DNA of 64,000 nucleotides from Episyrphus balteatus (lineage: Eukaryota; Arthropoda; Insecta; Diptera; Syrphidae): positions 38,923,679 through 38,987,678 of the forward strand of contig NC_079135.1 of NCBI RefSeq assembly GCF_945859705.1, given 5' to 3'. The notes below the pieces were generated by a model. That model did not search any database. It saw only the letters and a list, made by a program, of their open reading frames with translations, and had not been told where the DNA came from. Of this stretch, positions 28,621 to 42,046 are shown piece by piece (the first letter of the stretch is position 1; every line of letters starts with the position of its first letter). Made by a program: the position numbers and the translations under genes.

Positions 28621-30153
28621 GGACATGTCCGGGACATGTGCGGGACATGTCCCGGACATGTCCCAGGCATGTCCCGGACATTTCCCGGACATGTCCCGCA
28701 CATGTCCCGGACATGTCCCGGACATGTCCCGCACATGTCCCGGACGTGTCCCAGGCATGTCCCAGACATGTCCCAGACATGTCCCGGACATGTCCTGGAC
28801 ATGTCCCGGAAATATCCCAGGCATGTCCCGAACATGTCCCAGGCATGTCCCGGACATGTCCCAGGCATGTCCCGGACATGTCCCAGGCATGTCCCGGACA
28901 TGTCCCGGACAAGTCTCAGACATGTCCCGGACAAGTCTCAGACATGTCCCGGACATGTCCCAGGCATGTCCCGGACATGTCCCAGGCATGTCCTGGACAT
29001 GTCCCAGGCATGTCCCAGACATGTCCCGGACATGTCCCAGGCATGTCCCAGGCATGTCCCGGACATGTCCAAGGCATGTCCCGGACATGTCCCAGGCATG
29101 TCCCAGGCATGTCCCTAACATGTCCCAAGCATGTCCCAAGCATGTCCCGGACATGTCCCGGACATGTCCCGGAAGAGTCCCAGACATTTCCCGGACATGT
29201 CCCGGACATGTCCCGGACATGTCCCAGGCATGTCCCGAACATTTCCCAGGCATGTCCCGAACATGTCCCAGGCATGTCCCGGACATGTCCCAGGCATGTC
29301 CCGGACATGTCCCAGGCATGTCCTGGACATGTCCCAGGCATGTCCCAGGCATGTCCCAGGCATGTCCCGGACATGTCCCGGACATGTCCCATTCATGTCC
29401 AAGGCATGTCCCGGACATGTCCCGGACATGTCCCAGGCATGTCCCAGGCATGTCCCGGACATGTCCCAAGCATGTCCCGGATATGTCCCAGGCATGTCCC
29501 GGGCATGTCCCGGGCATGTCCCGGACATGTCCCAGTCATGTCCCGGACATGTCCCAGGCATGTCCCGGACATGTCCCGGACATGTCCCAGGCATGTCCCG
29601 GACATGTCCCAGGCATGTCCCGGACATGTCCCAGGCATGTCCCGGACATGTCCCGAAGATGTCTCGAAGATGTCCCGAAGATGTCCCGAGCATGTCCCGA
29701 TGATGTCCCGATGATGTCCCGAAGATGTCCCGAAGATGTCCCGAGCATGTCCCGAAGATGTCCCGAAGATGTCCCGAGCATGTCCCGAAGATGTCCCGAA
29801 GATGTCCCGAAGATGTCCCGAAGATGTCCCGAGCATGTCCCGAGCATGTCCCGAAGCTGTCAAGAAGATGTCCCGAAGAGGTCCCGAAGATGTCCCGAAG
29901 ATGTCCCGAGCATGTTCCGAAGATGTCCCGAAGATGTCCCGAAGATGTCCCGAAGATGTCCCGAAGATGTCCCGAAGATGTCCCGAGCATGTCCCGAAGA
30001 TGTCCCGAAGATGTCCCGAAGATGTCCCGAAGATGTCCCGAAGATGTCGCGAAGATGTCCCGAGCATGTCCCGAAGATGTCCCGAAGATGTCCCGAAGAT
30101 GTCCCGAAGATGTCCCGAGCATGTCCCGAAGATGTCCCGAAGATGTCCCGACT
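28621..30153. repeat. minisatellite block 2
   Basis: A half 28621-29654, B half from 29655 to the end. The first units read ggacatgtccgggacatgtg, a form shared with blocks 3 and 5 (blocks 6 and 7 differ by one base). The right junction is cccgact|gcgtc, a one-base variant of the cccgaca|gcgtc end of the other blocks. An aagctgtcaagaag unit near 29864 is shared with blocks 1 and 4. Confidence 0.95.
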
Positions 30154-31120
30154 GCGTCTAAACAGGTCAAAACTTGCAAAATTCAAAATTCTCTAAAAAC
30201 AAAACTACAAGTCCAAAACTTATAGAAAATACATTTTTGTGCTCTGTGAGTCGATATCCTTCGCATACAATTCAATTGGAGTTGAAAAATTCATTTTTGA
30301 AGAAAATGACATTTCAAAATCTTTAAATCGTCATATCTCGTTAACCGAGCGTCTAAACAGGTCAAAACTTGCAAAATTTAAAATTCTTTAAAAACAAAAC
30401 TACATGTCCAAAACTTATAGAAAATACATTTTTGTGCTCTGTGAGTCGATATCCTTCGCATACAATTCAATTGGAGATGAAAAATTCATTTTTGAAGAAA
30501 ATGACATTTCAAAATCTTTAAATCGTCATATCTCGTTAACCGAGCGTCTAAACAGGTCAAAACTTGCAAAATTCAAAACTCTCTAAAAACAAAACTACAA
30601 GTCCAAAACTTATAGAAAATACATTTTTGTGATCTGTGAGTCGATATCCTTCGCATACAATTCAATTGGAGTTGAAAAATTCATTTTTGAAGAAAATGAC
30701 ATTTCAAAATCTTTAAATCGTCATATCTCGTTAACCGAGCGTCTAAACAGGTCAAAACTTGCAAAATTCAAAATTCTCTAAAAACAAAACTACAAGTCCA
30801 AAACTTATAGAAAATACATTTTTGTGCTCTGTGAGTCAATATCCTTCGCATACAATTCAATTGGAGTTGAAAAATTCATTTTTGAAGAAAATGACATTTC
30901 AAAATCTTTAAATCGTCATATCTCGTTAACCGAGCGTCTAAACAGGTCAAAACTTGCAAAATTCAAAATTCTCTAATAACAATACTACATGTCCAAAACT
31001 TATAGAAAATACATTTTTGTGCTCTGTGAGTCGATATCCTTAGCATACAATTCAATTGGAGATGAAAAATTCATTTTTGAAGAAAATGACATTTCAAAAT
31101 CTTTAAATCGTCATATCTCG
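30154..31120. repeat. satellite spacer, 5 monomers (967 bp)
   Basis: The length is 5 x 195 - 8. It has the same size as, and a very similar variant pattern to, the spacer in front of block 5 (38517-39483), including gagtcaatat in the fourth monomer and aacaatactac before the last. Confidence 0.95.
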
Positions 31121-32510
31121 GGACATGTCCGGGACATGTGCGGGACATGTCCCGGACATGTCCCAGGCATGTCCCGGACATGTCCCGGACATGTCCCGCA
31201 CATGTCCCGCACATGTCCCGGACATGTCCCGGACATGTCCCGCACATGTTCCGGACGTGTCCCAGGCATGTCCCAGACATGTCCCAGACATGTCCCGGAC
31301 ATGTCCCAGGCATGTCCCGGACATGTCTCGGACATGTCCCGGACATGTCTCGGACATGTCCCAGGCATGTCCCGGACATGTCCCGGAAGAGTCCCAGACA
31401 TTTCCCGGACATGTCCCGGACATGTCCCGGACATGTCCCGGACATGTCCCAGGCATGTCCCGAACATTTCCCAGGCATGTCCCGAACATGTCCCAGGCAT
31501 GTCCCGGACATGTCCCAGGCATGTCCCAGGCATGTCCCAGGCATGTCCCGGACATGTCCCGGACATGTCCCATTCATGTCCAAGGCATGTCCCGGACATG
31601 TCCCCGGCATGTCCCAGGCATGTCCCGGACATGTCCCAAGCATGTCCCAAGCATGTCCCGGATATGTCCCAGGCATGTCCCGGGCATGTCCCGGGCATGT
31701 CCCGGACATGTCCCAGTCATGTCCCGGACATGTCCCAGGCATGTCCCGGGCATGTCCCGGACATGTCCCAGGCATGTCCCGGACATGTCCCGAAGATGTC
31801 TCGAAGATGTCCCGAAGATGTCCCGAGCATGTCCCGATGATGTCCCGAAGATGTCCCGAAGATGTCCCGAAGATGTCCCGAGCATGTCCCGAAGATGTCC
31901 CGAAGATGTCCCGAGCATGTCCCGAAGATGTCCCGAAGATGTCCCGAAGATGTCCCGAAGATGTCCCGAAGATGTCCCGAGCATGTCCCGAGCATGTCCC
32001 GAAGCTGTCCCGAAGATGTCCCGAAGAGGTCCCGAAGATGTCCCGAAGATGTCCCGAAGATGTCCCGAAGATGTCCCGAAGATGTCCCGAAGATGTCCCG
32101 AAGATGTCCCGAGCATGTCCCGAAGATGTCCCGAAGATGTCCCGAAGATGTCCCGAAGATGTCCCGAAGATGTCCCGAAGATGTCCCGAAGATGTCCCGA
32201 GCATGTCCCGAAGATGTCCCGAAGATGTCCCGAGCATGTCCCGAAGATGTCCCGAAGATGTCCCGAAGATGTCCCGAAGATGTCCCGAAGATGTCCCGAA
32301 GATGTCCTGAAGATGTCCCGAAGATGTCCCGAAGATGTCCCGAAGATGTCCCGAAGATGTCCCGAAGATGTTCCGAGCATGTCCCGAGCATGTCCCGAAG
32401 ATGTCCCAAAGATGTCCCGAAGATGTCCCAAAGATGTCCCGAAGATGTCCCGAAGATGTCCCGAAGATGTCCCGAGCATGTCCCGAAGATGTCCCGAAGA
32501 TGTCCCGACA
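31121..32510. repeat. minisatellite block 3
   Basis: A half 31121-31791, B half from 31792. It matches block 5 nearly unit for unit, including accidental variants such as gatgtcctgaag, gatgttccgagc and two gatgtcccaaag units near the right end. The two blocks differ in length by 11 bp, one unit (1390 and 1401 bp). Together with their equal 967-bp spacers they are sister copies of one composite duplication. Confidence 0.95.
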
Positions 32511-34046
32511 GCGTCTAAACAGGTCAAAACTTGCAAAATTCAAAATTCTCTAAAAACAAAACTACAAGTCCAAAACTTATAGAAAATACATTTTTGTGCT
32601 CTGTGAGTCGATATCCTTCGCATACAATTCAATTGGAGTTGAAAAATTCATTTTTGAAGAAAATGACATTTCAAAATCTTTAAATCGTCATATCTCGTTA
32701 ACCGAGCGTCTAAACAGGTCAAAACTTGCAAAATTTAAAATTCTTTAAAAACAAAACTACATGTCCAAAACTTATAGAAAATACATTTTTGTGCTCTGTG
32801 AGTCGATATCCTTCGCATACAATTCAATTGGAGATGAAAAATTCATTTTTGAAGAAAATGACATTTCAAAATCTTTAAATCGTCATATCTCGTTAACCGA
32901 GCGTCTAAACAGGTCAAAACTTGCAAAATTCAAAATTCTCTAAAAACAAAACTACAAGTCCAAAACTTATAGAAAATACATTTTTGTGCTCTGTGAGTCG
33001 ATATCCTTCGCATACAATTCAATTGGAGATGAAAAATTCATTTTTGAAGAAAATGACATTTCAAAATCTTTAAATCGTCATATCTCGTTAACCGAGCGTC
33101 TAAACAGGTCAAAACTTGCAAAATTCAAAATTCTCTAAAAACAAAACTACAAGTCCAAAACTTATAGAAAATACATTTTTGTGCTCTGTGAGTCGATATC
33201 CTTCGCATACAATTCAATTGGAGATGAAAAATTCATTTTTGAAGAAAATGACATTTCAAAATCTTTAAATCGTCATATCTCGTTAACCGAGCGTCTAAAC
33301 AGGTCAAAACTTGCAAAATTCAAAATTCTCTAAAAACAAAACTACAAGTCCAAAACTTATAGAAAATACATTTTTGTGCTCTGTGAGTCGATATCCTTCG
33401 CATACAATTCAATTGGAGCTGAAAAATTCATTTTTGAAGAAAATGACATTTCAAAATCTTTAAATCGTCATATCTCGTTAACCGAGCGTCTAAACAGGTC
33501 AAAACTTGCAAAATTCAAAATTCTCTAAAAACAAAACTACAAGTCCAAAACTTATAGAAAATACATTTTTGTGATCTGTGAGTCGATATCCTTCGCATAC
33601 AATTCAATTGGAGTTGAAAAATTCATTTTTGAAGAAAATGACATTTCAAAATCTTTAAATCGTCATATCTCGTTAACCGAGCGTCTAAACAGGTCAAAAC
33701 TTGCAAAATTCAAAATTCTCTAAAAACAAAACTACAAGTCCAAAACTTATAGAAAATACATTTTTGTGCTCTGTGAGTCAATATCCTTCGCATACAATTC
33801 AATTGGAGTTGAAAAATTCATTTTTGAAGAAAATGACAATTCAAAATCTTTAAATCGTCATATCTCGTTAACCGAGCGTCTAAACAGGTCAAAACTTGCA
33901 AAATTCAATACTACATGTCCAAAACTTATAGAAAATACATTTTTGTGCTCTGTGAGTCGATATCCTTAGCATACAATTCAATTGGAGATGAAAAATTCAT
34001 TTTTGAAGAAAATGACATTTCAAAATCTTTAAATCGTCATATCTCG
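32511..34046. repeat. satellite spacer, 8 monomers (1536 bp)
   Basis: The length is 8 x 195 - 8 - 16. The extra 16-bp deletion lies near 33906 (gcaaaattcaatactac), identical to the deletion in front of block 1 (near 25457). Three consecutive monomers carry ggagatg and the fourth ggagctg, a local expansion. Confidence 0.94.
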
Positions 34047-37000
34047 GGACATGTCCCGCACATGTCCCGGACGTGTCCCAGGCATGTCCCAGACATGTCC
34101 CAGACATGTCCCGGACATGTCCTGGACATGTCCCGGACATGTCCCGCACATGTCCCGGACGTGTCCCAGGCATGTCCCAGACATGTCCCAGACATGTCCC
34201 GGACATGTCCTGGACATGTCCCGGAAATATCCCAGGCATGTCCCGAACATGTCCCAGGCATGTCCCGGACATGTCCCAGGCATGTCCCGGACATGTCCCA
34301 GGCATGTCCCGGACATGTCCCGAACAAGTCTCAGACATGTCCCGGACAAGTCTCAGACATGTCCCGGACATGTCCCAGGCATGTCCCGGACATGTCCCAG
34401 GCATGTCCCGGACATGTCCCAGGCATGTCCTGGACATGTCCCAGGCATGTCCCAGACATGTCCCGGACATGTCCCGGACATGTCCCAGGCATGTCCAAGG
34501 CATGTCCCGGACATGTCCCAGGCATGTCCCAGGCATGTCCCGGACATGTCCAAGGCATGTCCCGGACATGTCCCAGGCATGTCCCAGGCATGTCCCTAAC
34601 ATGTCCCAAGCATGTCCCAAGCATGTCCCGCACATGTCCCGGACATGTCCCAGACATGTCCCGGACATGTCCCGGACATGTCTCGGACATGTCCCAGGCA
34701 TGTCCCGGACATGTCCCGGAAGAGTCCCAGACATTTCCCGGACATGTCCCGGACATGTCCCGGACATGTCCCAGGCATGTCCCGAACATTTCCCAGGCAT
34801 GTCCCGAACATGTCCCAGGCATGTCCCGGACATGTCCCAGGCATGTCCCGGACATGTCCCAGGCATGTCCCAGGCATGTCCCAGGCATGTCCCGGACATG
34901 TCCCGGACATGTCCCATTCATGTCCAAGGCATGTCCCGGACATGTCCCGGACATGTCCCAGGCATGTCCCAGGCATGTCCCGGACATGTCCCAAGCATGT
35001 CCCAAGCATGTCCCGGATATGTCCCAGGCATGTCCCGGGCATGTCCCGGGCATGTCCCGGGCATGTCCCGGACATGTCCCAGTCATGTCCCGGACATGCC
35101 CCAGGCATGTCCCGGACATGTCTCGGACATGTCCCAGGCATGTCCCGGACATGTCCCAGGCATGTCCCGGACATGTCCCGAAGATGTCTCGAAGATGTCC
35201 CGAAGATGTCCCGAGCATGTCCCGATGATGTCCCGAAGATGTCCCGAAGATGTCCCGAAGATGTCCCGAAGATGTCCCGAGCATGTCCCGAAGATGTCCC
35301 GAAGATGTCCCGAGCATGTCCCGAAGATGTCCCGAAGATGTCCCGAAGATGTCCCGAAGATGTCCCGAAGATGTCCCGAGCATGTCCCGAGCATGTCCCG
35401 AAGCTGTCAAGAAGATGTCCCGAAGAGGTCCCGAAGATGTCCCGAAGATGTCTCGAAGATGTCCCGAAGATGTCCCGAGCATGTCCCGATGATGTCCCGA
35501 AGATGTCCCGAAGATGTCCCGAAGATGTCCCGAAGATGTCCCGAAGATGTCCCGAAGATGTCCCGAAGATGTCCCGAGCATGTCGCGAAGATGTCCCGAA
35601 GATGTCCCGAAGATGTATCGAGCATGTCCCGAAGATGTCCCGAAGATGTTCTGAGCATGTCCCGAAGATGTGCCGAAGATGTCCCGAGCATGTCCCGAGC
35701 ATGTCCCGAAGATGTCCCGAAGATGTCCCGAAGATGTCCCGAAGATGTCCCGAAGATGTCCCGGACATGTCCCGAAGATGTCTCGAAGATGTCCCGAAGA
35801 TGTCCCGAGCATGTCCCGATGATGTCCCGAAGATGTCCCGAAGATGTCCCGAAGATGTCCCGAAGATGTCCCGAGCATGTCCCGAAGATGTCCCGAAGAT
35901 GTCCCGAGCATGTCCCGAAGATGTCCCGAAGATGTCCCGAAGATGTCCCGAAGATGTCCCGAAGATGTCCCGAGCATGTCCCGAGCATGTCCCGAAGCTG
36001 TCAAGAAGATGTCCCGAAGATGTCCCGAAGATGTCCCGAAGATGTCTCGAAGATGTCCCGAAGATGTCCCGAGCATGTCCCGATGATGTCCCGAAGATGT
36101 CCCGAAGATGTCCCGAAGATGTCCCGAAGATGTCCCGAAGATGTCCCGAAGGTGTCCCGAAGATGTCCCGAAGATGTCCCGAAGATGTCCCGAGCATGTC
36201 CCGAAGATGTCCCGAAGATGTCCCGAAGATGTCCCGAGCATGTCCCGAAGATGTCAAGAAGATGTCCCGAGCATGTCCCGAGCATGTCCCGAAGATGTCC
36301 CGAAGATGTCCCGAAGATGTCCCGAAGATGTCCCGAAGATGTCCCGAGCATGTCCCGAAGATGTCCCGCAGATGTCCCGAGCATGTCCCGAAGATGTCCC
36401 GAAGATGTCCCGAAGATGTCCCGAAGATGTCCCGAAGATGTCCCGAAGATGTCCCGAAGATGTCCCGAAGATGTCCCGAAGATGTCCCGAGCATGTCGCG
36501 AAGATGTCCCGAAGATGTCCCGAAGATGTATCGAGCATGTCCCGAAGATGTCCCGAAGATGTTCTGAGCATGTCCCGAAGATGTGCCGAAGATGTCCCGA
36601 GCATGTCCCGAAGATGTCCCGAGCATGTCCCGAAGATGTCCCGAAGATGTCCCGAAGATGTCCCGAAGATGTCCTGAAGATGTCCCGAAGATGTCCCGAA
36701 GATGTCCCGAAGATGTCCCGAAGATGTCCCGAAGATGTCCCGAAGATGTCCCGAGCATGTCCCGAAGATGTCCCAAAGATGTCCCGAAGATGTCCCAAAG
36801 ATGTCCCGAAGATGTCCCGAAGATGTCCCGAAGATGTCCCGAAGATGTCCCGAGCATGTCCCGAAGATGTCCCGAAGATGTCCCGAAGATGTCCCGAGCA
36901 TGTCCCGAAGATGTCCCGAAGATGTTCTGAGCATGTCCCGAAGATGTGCCGAAGATGTCCCGAGCATGTCCCGAGCATGTCCCGAGCATGTCCCGAAGAT

Positions 37001-38516
37001 GTCCCGAGCATGTCCCGAAGATGTCCCGAAGATGTCCCGAAGATGTCCCGAAGATGTCCCGAGCATGTCCCGAAGATGTCCCGAAGATGTCCCGAAGATG
37101 TCCCGAAGATGTCCCGAAGATGTCCCGAAGATGTCCCGAGCATGTCCCGAAGATGTCCCGAAGATGTCCCGAGCATGTCCCGAAGATGTCCCGAAGATGT
37201 CCCGAAGATGTCCCGAGCATGTCCCGAAGATGTCCCGAAGATGTCCCGAAGATGTCCCGAGCATGTCCCGAAGATGTCCCGAAGATGTCCCGAGCATGTC
37301 CCGAAGATGTCCCGAGCATGTCCCGAAGATGTCCCGAAGATGTCCCGAAGATGTCCCGAAGATGTCCCGAGCATGTCCCGAAGATGTCCCGAGCATGTCC
37401 CGAAGATGTCCCGTAGATGTCCCGAGCATGTCCCGAAGATGTCCCGAGCATGTCCCGAAGATGTCCCGAAGATGTCCCGAGCATGTCCCGAAGATGTCCC
37501 GAGCATGTCCCGAAGATGTCCTGAAGATGTCGGGAAGATGTCCCGAAGATTTCTCGAAGATGTCCCGAAGATGTCCCGAAGATGTCCCGAGCATGTCCCG
37601 AAGATGTCCCGAAGATGTCCCGAAGATGTCCCGAAGGTGTCCCGAAGGTGTCCCGAGCATGTCCCGAAGATGTCCCGAAGATGTCCCGAAGATGTCCCGA
37701 AGATGTCCCGAAGATGTCCCGAAGATGTCCCGAAGATGTCCCGAAGATGTCCCGAAGATGTCCCGAGCATGTCCCGAAGATGTCCCGAAGATGTCCCGAA
37801 GATGTCCCGAAGATGTCCCGAGCATGTCCCGAGCATGTCCCGAAGCTGTCAAGAAGATGTCCCGAGCATGTCCCGAAGATGTCCCGAAGATGTCCCGAAG
37901 ATGTCCCGAAGATGTCCCGAAGATGTCCCGAGCATGTCCCGAAGATGTCCCGAAGATGTCCCGAAGATGTCCCGAAGGTGTCCCGAAGGTGTCCCGAGCA
38001 TGTCCCGAAGATGTCCCGAAGATGTCCCGAAGATGTCCCGAAGATGTCCCGAAGATGTCCCGAAGATGTCCCGAAGATGTCCCGAAGATGTCCCGAAGAT
38101 GTCCCGAGCATGTCCCGAAGATGTCCCGAAGATGTCCCGAGCATGTCCCGAAGATGTCCCGAAGATGTCCCGAAGATGTCCCGAAGATGTCCCGAGCATG
38201 TCCCGAGCATGTCCCGAAGCTGTCAAGAAGATGTCCCGAAGAGGTCCCGAAGATGTCCCGAAGATGTCCCGAGCATGTTCCGAAGATGTCCCGAAGATGT
38301 CCCGAAGATGTCCCGAAGATGTCCCGAAGATGTCCCGAAGATGTCCCGAGCATGTCCCGAAGATGTCCCGAAGATGTCCCGAAGATGTCCCGAAGATGTC
38401 CCGAAGATGTCGCGAAGATGTCCCGAGCATGTCCCGAAGATGTCCCGAAGATGTCCCGAAGATGTCCCGAAGATGTCCCGAGCATGTCCCGAAGATGTCC
38501 CGAAGATGTCCCGACA
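34047..38516. repeat. minisatellite block 4 (expanded B half)
   Basis: A half 34047-35179, B half 35180-38516. The start lacks the first units of the other blocks and opens with acatgtcccgcacatg. It then closely follows block 1 through the A half. The B half is enlarged to about 3.3 kb and contains duplicated switch signatures (near 35450, 35762 and 36041) and variant runs such as ttctgagcatg with atgtgccgaag. Much of 36925-37550 recurs about 9.0 kb downstream in block 7, at offsets of 8998 and 9009 bp, both multiples of 11. Confidence 0.95.
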
Positions 38517-39483
38517 GCGTCTAAACAGGTCAAAACTTGCAAAATTCAAAATTCTCTAAAAACAAAACTACAAGTCCAAAACTTATAGAAAATACATTTT
38601 TGTGCTCTGTGAGTCGATATCCTTCGCATACAATTCAATTGGAGTTGAAAAATTCATTTTTGAAGAAAATGACATTTCAAAATCTTTAAATCGTCATATC
38701 TCGTTAACCGAGCGTCTAAACAGGTCAAAACTTGCAAAATTTAAAATTCTTTAAAAACAAAACTACATGTCCAAAACTTATAGAAAATACATTTTTGTGC
38801 TCTGTGAGTCGATATCCTTCGCATACAATTCAATTGGAGATGAAAAATTCATTTTTGAAGAAAATGACATTTCAAAATCTTTAAATCGTCATATCTCGTT
38901 AACCGAGCGTCTAAACAGGTCAAAACTTGCAAAATTCAAAATTCTCTAAAAACAAAACTACAAGTCCAAAACTTATAGAAAATACATTTTTGTGATCTGT
39001 GAGTCGATATCCTTCGCATACAATTCAATTGGAGTTGAAAAATTCATTTTTGAAGAAAATGACATTTCAAAATCTTTAAATCGTCATATCTCGTTAACCG
39101 AGCGTCTAAACAGGTCAAAACTTGCAAAATTCAAAATTCTCTAAAAACAAAACTACAAGTCCAAAACTTATAGAAAATACATTTTTGTGCTCTGTGAGTC
39201 AATATCCTTCGCATACAATTCAATTGGAGTTGAAAAATTCATTTTTGAAGAAAATGACATTTCAAAATCTTTAAATCGTCATATCTCGTTAACCGAGCGT
39301 CTAAACAGGTCAAAACTTGCAAAATTCAAAATTCTCTAATAACAATACTACATGTCCAAAACTTATAGAAAATACATTTTTGTGCTCTGTGAGTCGATAT
39401 CCTTAGCATACAATTCAATTGGAGATGAAAAATTCATTTTTGAAGAAAATGACATTTCAAAATCTTTAAATCGTCATATCTCG
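38517..39483. repeat. satellite spacer, 5 monomers (967 bp)
   Basis: The length is 5 x 195 - 8. It is the sister of the spacer at 30154-31120, with gagtcaatat in the fourth monomer and aacaatactac before the last. Confidence 0.95.
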
Positions 39484-40884
39484 GGACATGTCCGGGACAT
39501 GTGCGGGACATGTCCCGGACATGTCCCAGGCATGTCCCGGACATGTCCCGGACATGTCCCGCACATGTCCCGCACATGTCCCGGACATGTCCCGGACATG
39601 TCCCGCACATGTCCCGGACGTGTCCCAGGCATGTCCCAGACATGTCCCAGACATGTCCCGGACATGTCCCAGGCATGTCCCGGACATGTCTCGGACATGT
39701 CCCGGACATGTCTCGGACATGTCCCAGGCATGTCCCAGACATGTCCCGGAAGAGTCCCAGACATTTCCCGGACATGTCCCGGACATGTCCCGGACATGTC
39801 CCGGACATGTCCCGGACATGTCCCAGGCATGTCCCGAACATTTCCCAGGCATGTCCCGAACATGTCCCAGGCATGTCCCGGACATGTCCCAGGCATGTCC
39901 CAGGCATGTCCCAGGCATGTCCCGGACATGTCCCGGACATGTCCCATTCATGTCCAAGGCATGTCCCGGACATGTCCCAGGCATGTCCCAGGCATGTCCC
40001 GGACATGTCCCAAGCATGTCCCAAGCATGTCCCGGATATGTCCCAGGCATGTCCCGGGCATGTCCCGGGCATGTCCCGGACATGTCCCAGTCATGTCCCG
40101 GACATGTCCCAGGCATGTCCCGGACATGTCCCGGACATGTCCCAGGCATGTCCCGGACATGTCCCGAAGATGTCTCGAAGATGTCCCGAAGATGTCCCGA
40201 GCATGTCCCGATGATGTCCCGAAGATGTCCCGAAGATGTCCCGAAGATGTCCCGAGCATGTCCCGAAGATGTCCCGAAGATGTCCCGAGCATGTCACGAA
40301 GATGTCCCGAAGATGTCCCGAAGATGTCCCGAAGATGTCCCGAAGATGTCCCGAGCATGTCCCGAGCATGTCCCGAAGCTGTCCCGAAGATGTCCCGAAG
40401 AGGTCCCGAAGATGTCCCGAAGATGTCCCGAAGATGTCCCGAAGATGTCCCGAAGATGTCCCGAAGATGTCCCGAAGATGTCCCGAGCATGTCCCGAAGA
40501 TGTCCCGAAGATGTCCCGAAGATGTCCCGAAGATGTCCCGAAGATGTCCCGAAGATGTCCCGAAGATGTCCCGAGCATGTCCCGAAGATGTCCCGAAGAT
40601 GTCCCGAGCATGTCCCGAAGATGTCCCGAAGATGTCCCGAAGATGTCCCGAAGATGTCCCGAAGATGTCCCGAAGATGTCCTGAAGATGTCCCGAAGATG
40701 TCCCGAAGATGTCCCGAAGATGTCCCGAAGATGTCCCGAAGATGTTCCGAGCATGTCCCGAGCATGTCCCGAAGATGTCCCAAAGATGTCCCGAAGATGT
40801 CCCAAAGATGTCCCGAAGATGTCCCGAAGATGTCCCGAAGATGTCCCGAGCATGTCCCGAAGATGTCCCGAAGATGTCCCGACA
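39484..40884. repeat. minisatellite block 5
   Basis: A half 39484-40165, B half from 40166. It is the sister of block 3 (see there). A private change is gcatgtcacgaag near 40290. Confidence 0.95.
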
Positions 40885-42046
40885 GCGTCTAAACAGGTCA
40901 AAACTTGCAAAATTCAAAATTCTCTAAAAACAAAACTACAAGTCCAAAACTTATAGAAAATACATTTTTGTGCTCTGTGAGTCGATATCCTTCGCATACA
41001 ATTCAATTGGAGTTGAAAAATTCATTTTTGAAGAAAATGACATTTCAAAATCTTTAAATCGTCATATCTCGTTAACCGAGCGTCTAAACAGGTCAAAACT
41101 TGCAAAATTTAAAATTCTTTAAAAACAAAACTACATGTCCAAAACTTATAGAAAATACATTTTTGTGCTCTGTGAGTCGATATCCTTCGCATACAATTCA
41201 ATTGGAGATGAAAAATTCATTTTTGAAGAAAATGACATTTCAAAATCTTTAAATCGTCATATCTCGTTAACCGAGCGTCTAAACAGGTCAAAACTTGCAA
41301 AATTCAAAATTCTCTAAAAACAAAACTACAAGTCCAAAACTTATAGAAAATACATTTTTGTGCTCTGTGAGTCGATATCCTTCGCATACAATTCAATTGG
41401 AGATGAAAAATTCATTTTTGAAGAAAATGACATTTCAAAATCTTTAAATCGTCATATCTCGTTAACCGAGCGTCTAAACAGGTCAAAACTTGCAAAATTC
41501 AAAATTCTCTAAAAACAAAACTACAAGTCCAAAACTTATAGAAAATACATTTTTGTGATCTGTGAGTCGATATCCTTCGCATACAATTCATTTGGAGTTG
41601 AAAAATTCATTTTTGAAGAAAATGACATTTCAAAATCTTTAAATCGTCATATCTCGTTAACCGAGCGTCTAAACAGGTCAAAACTTGCAAAATTCAAAAT
41701 TCTCTAAAAACAAAACTACAAGTCCAAAACTTATAGAAAATACATTTTTGTGCTCTGTGAGTCAATATCCTTCGCATACAATTCAATTGGAGTTGAAAAA
41801 TTCATTTTTGAAGAAAATGACATTTCAAAATCTTTAAATCGTCATATCTCGTTAACCGAGCGTCTAAACAGGTCAAAACTTGCAAAATTCAAAATTCTCT
41901 AATAACAATACTACATGTCCAAAACTTATAGAAAATACATTTTTGTGCTCTGTGAGTCGATATCCTTAGCATACAATTCAATTGGAGATGAAAAATTCAT
42001 TTTTGAAGAAAATGACATTTCAAAATCTTTAAATCGTAATATCTCG
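40885..42046. repeat. satellite spacer, 6 monomers (1162 bp)
   Basis: The length is 6 x 195 - 8. The last monomer has cgtaatatctcg in place of cgtcatatctcg just before block 6; one monomer has attcatttgg near 41586. Confidence 0.95.

Noticed and set aside
34073..38524. Long plus-strand open frame (1483 codons) of an 11-residue repeat
   Set aside because: It is pure minisatellite without unique N- or C-terminal domains. Equivalent frames are open in the other phases and on the other strand. The openness follows from an 11-bp unit lacking stops.
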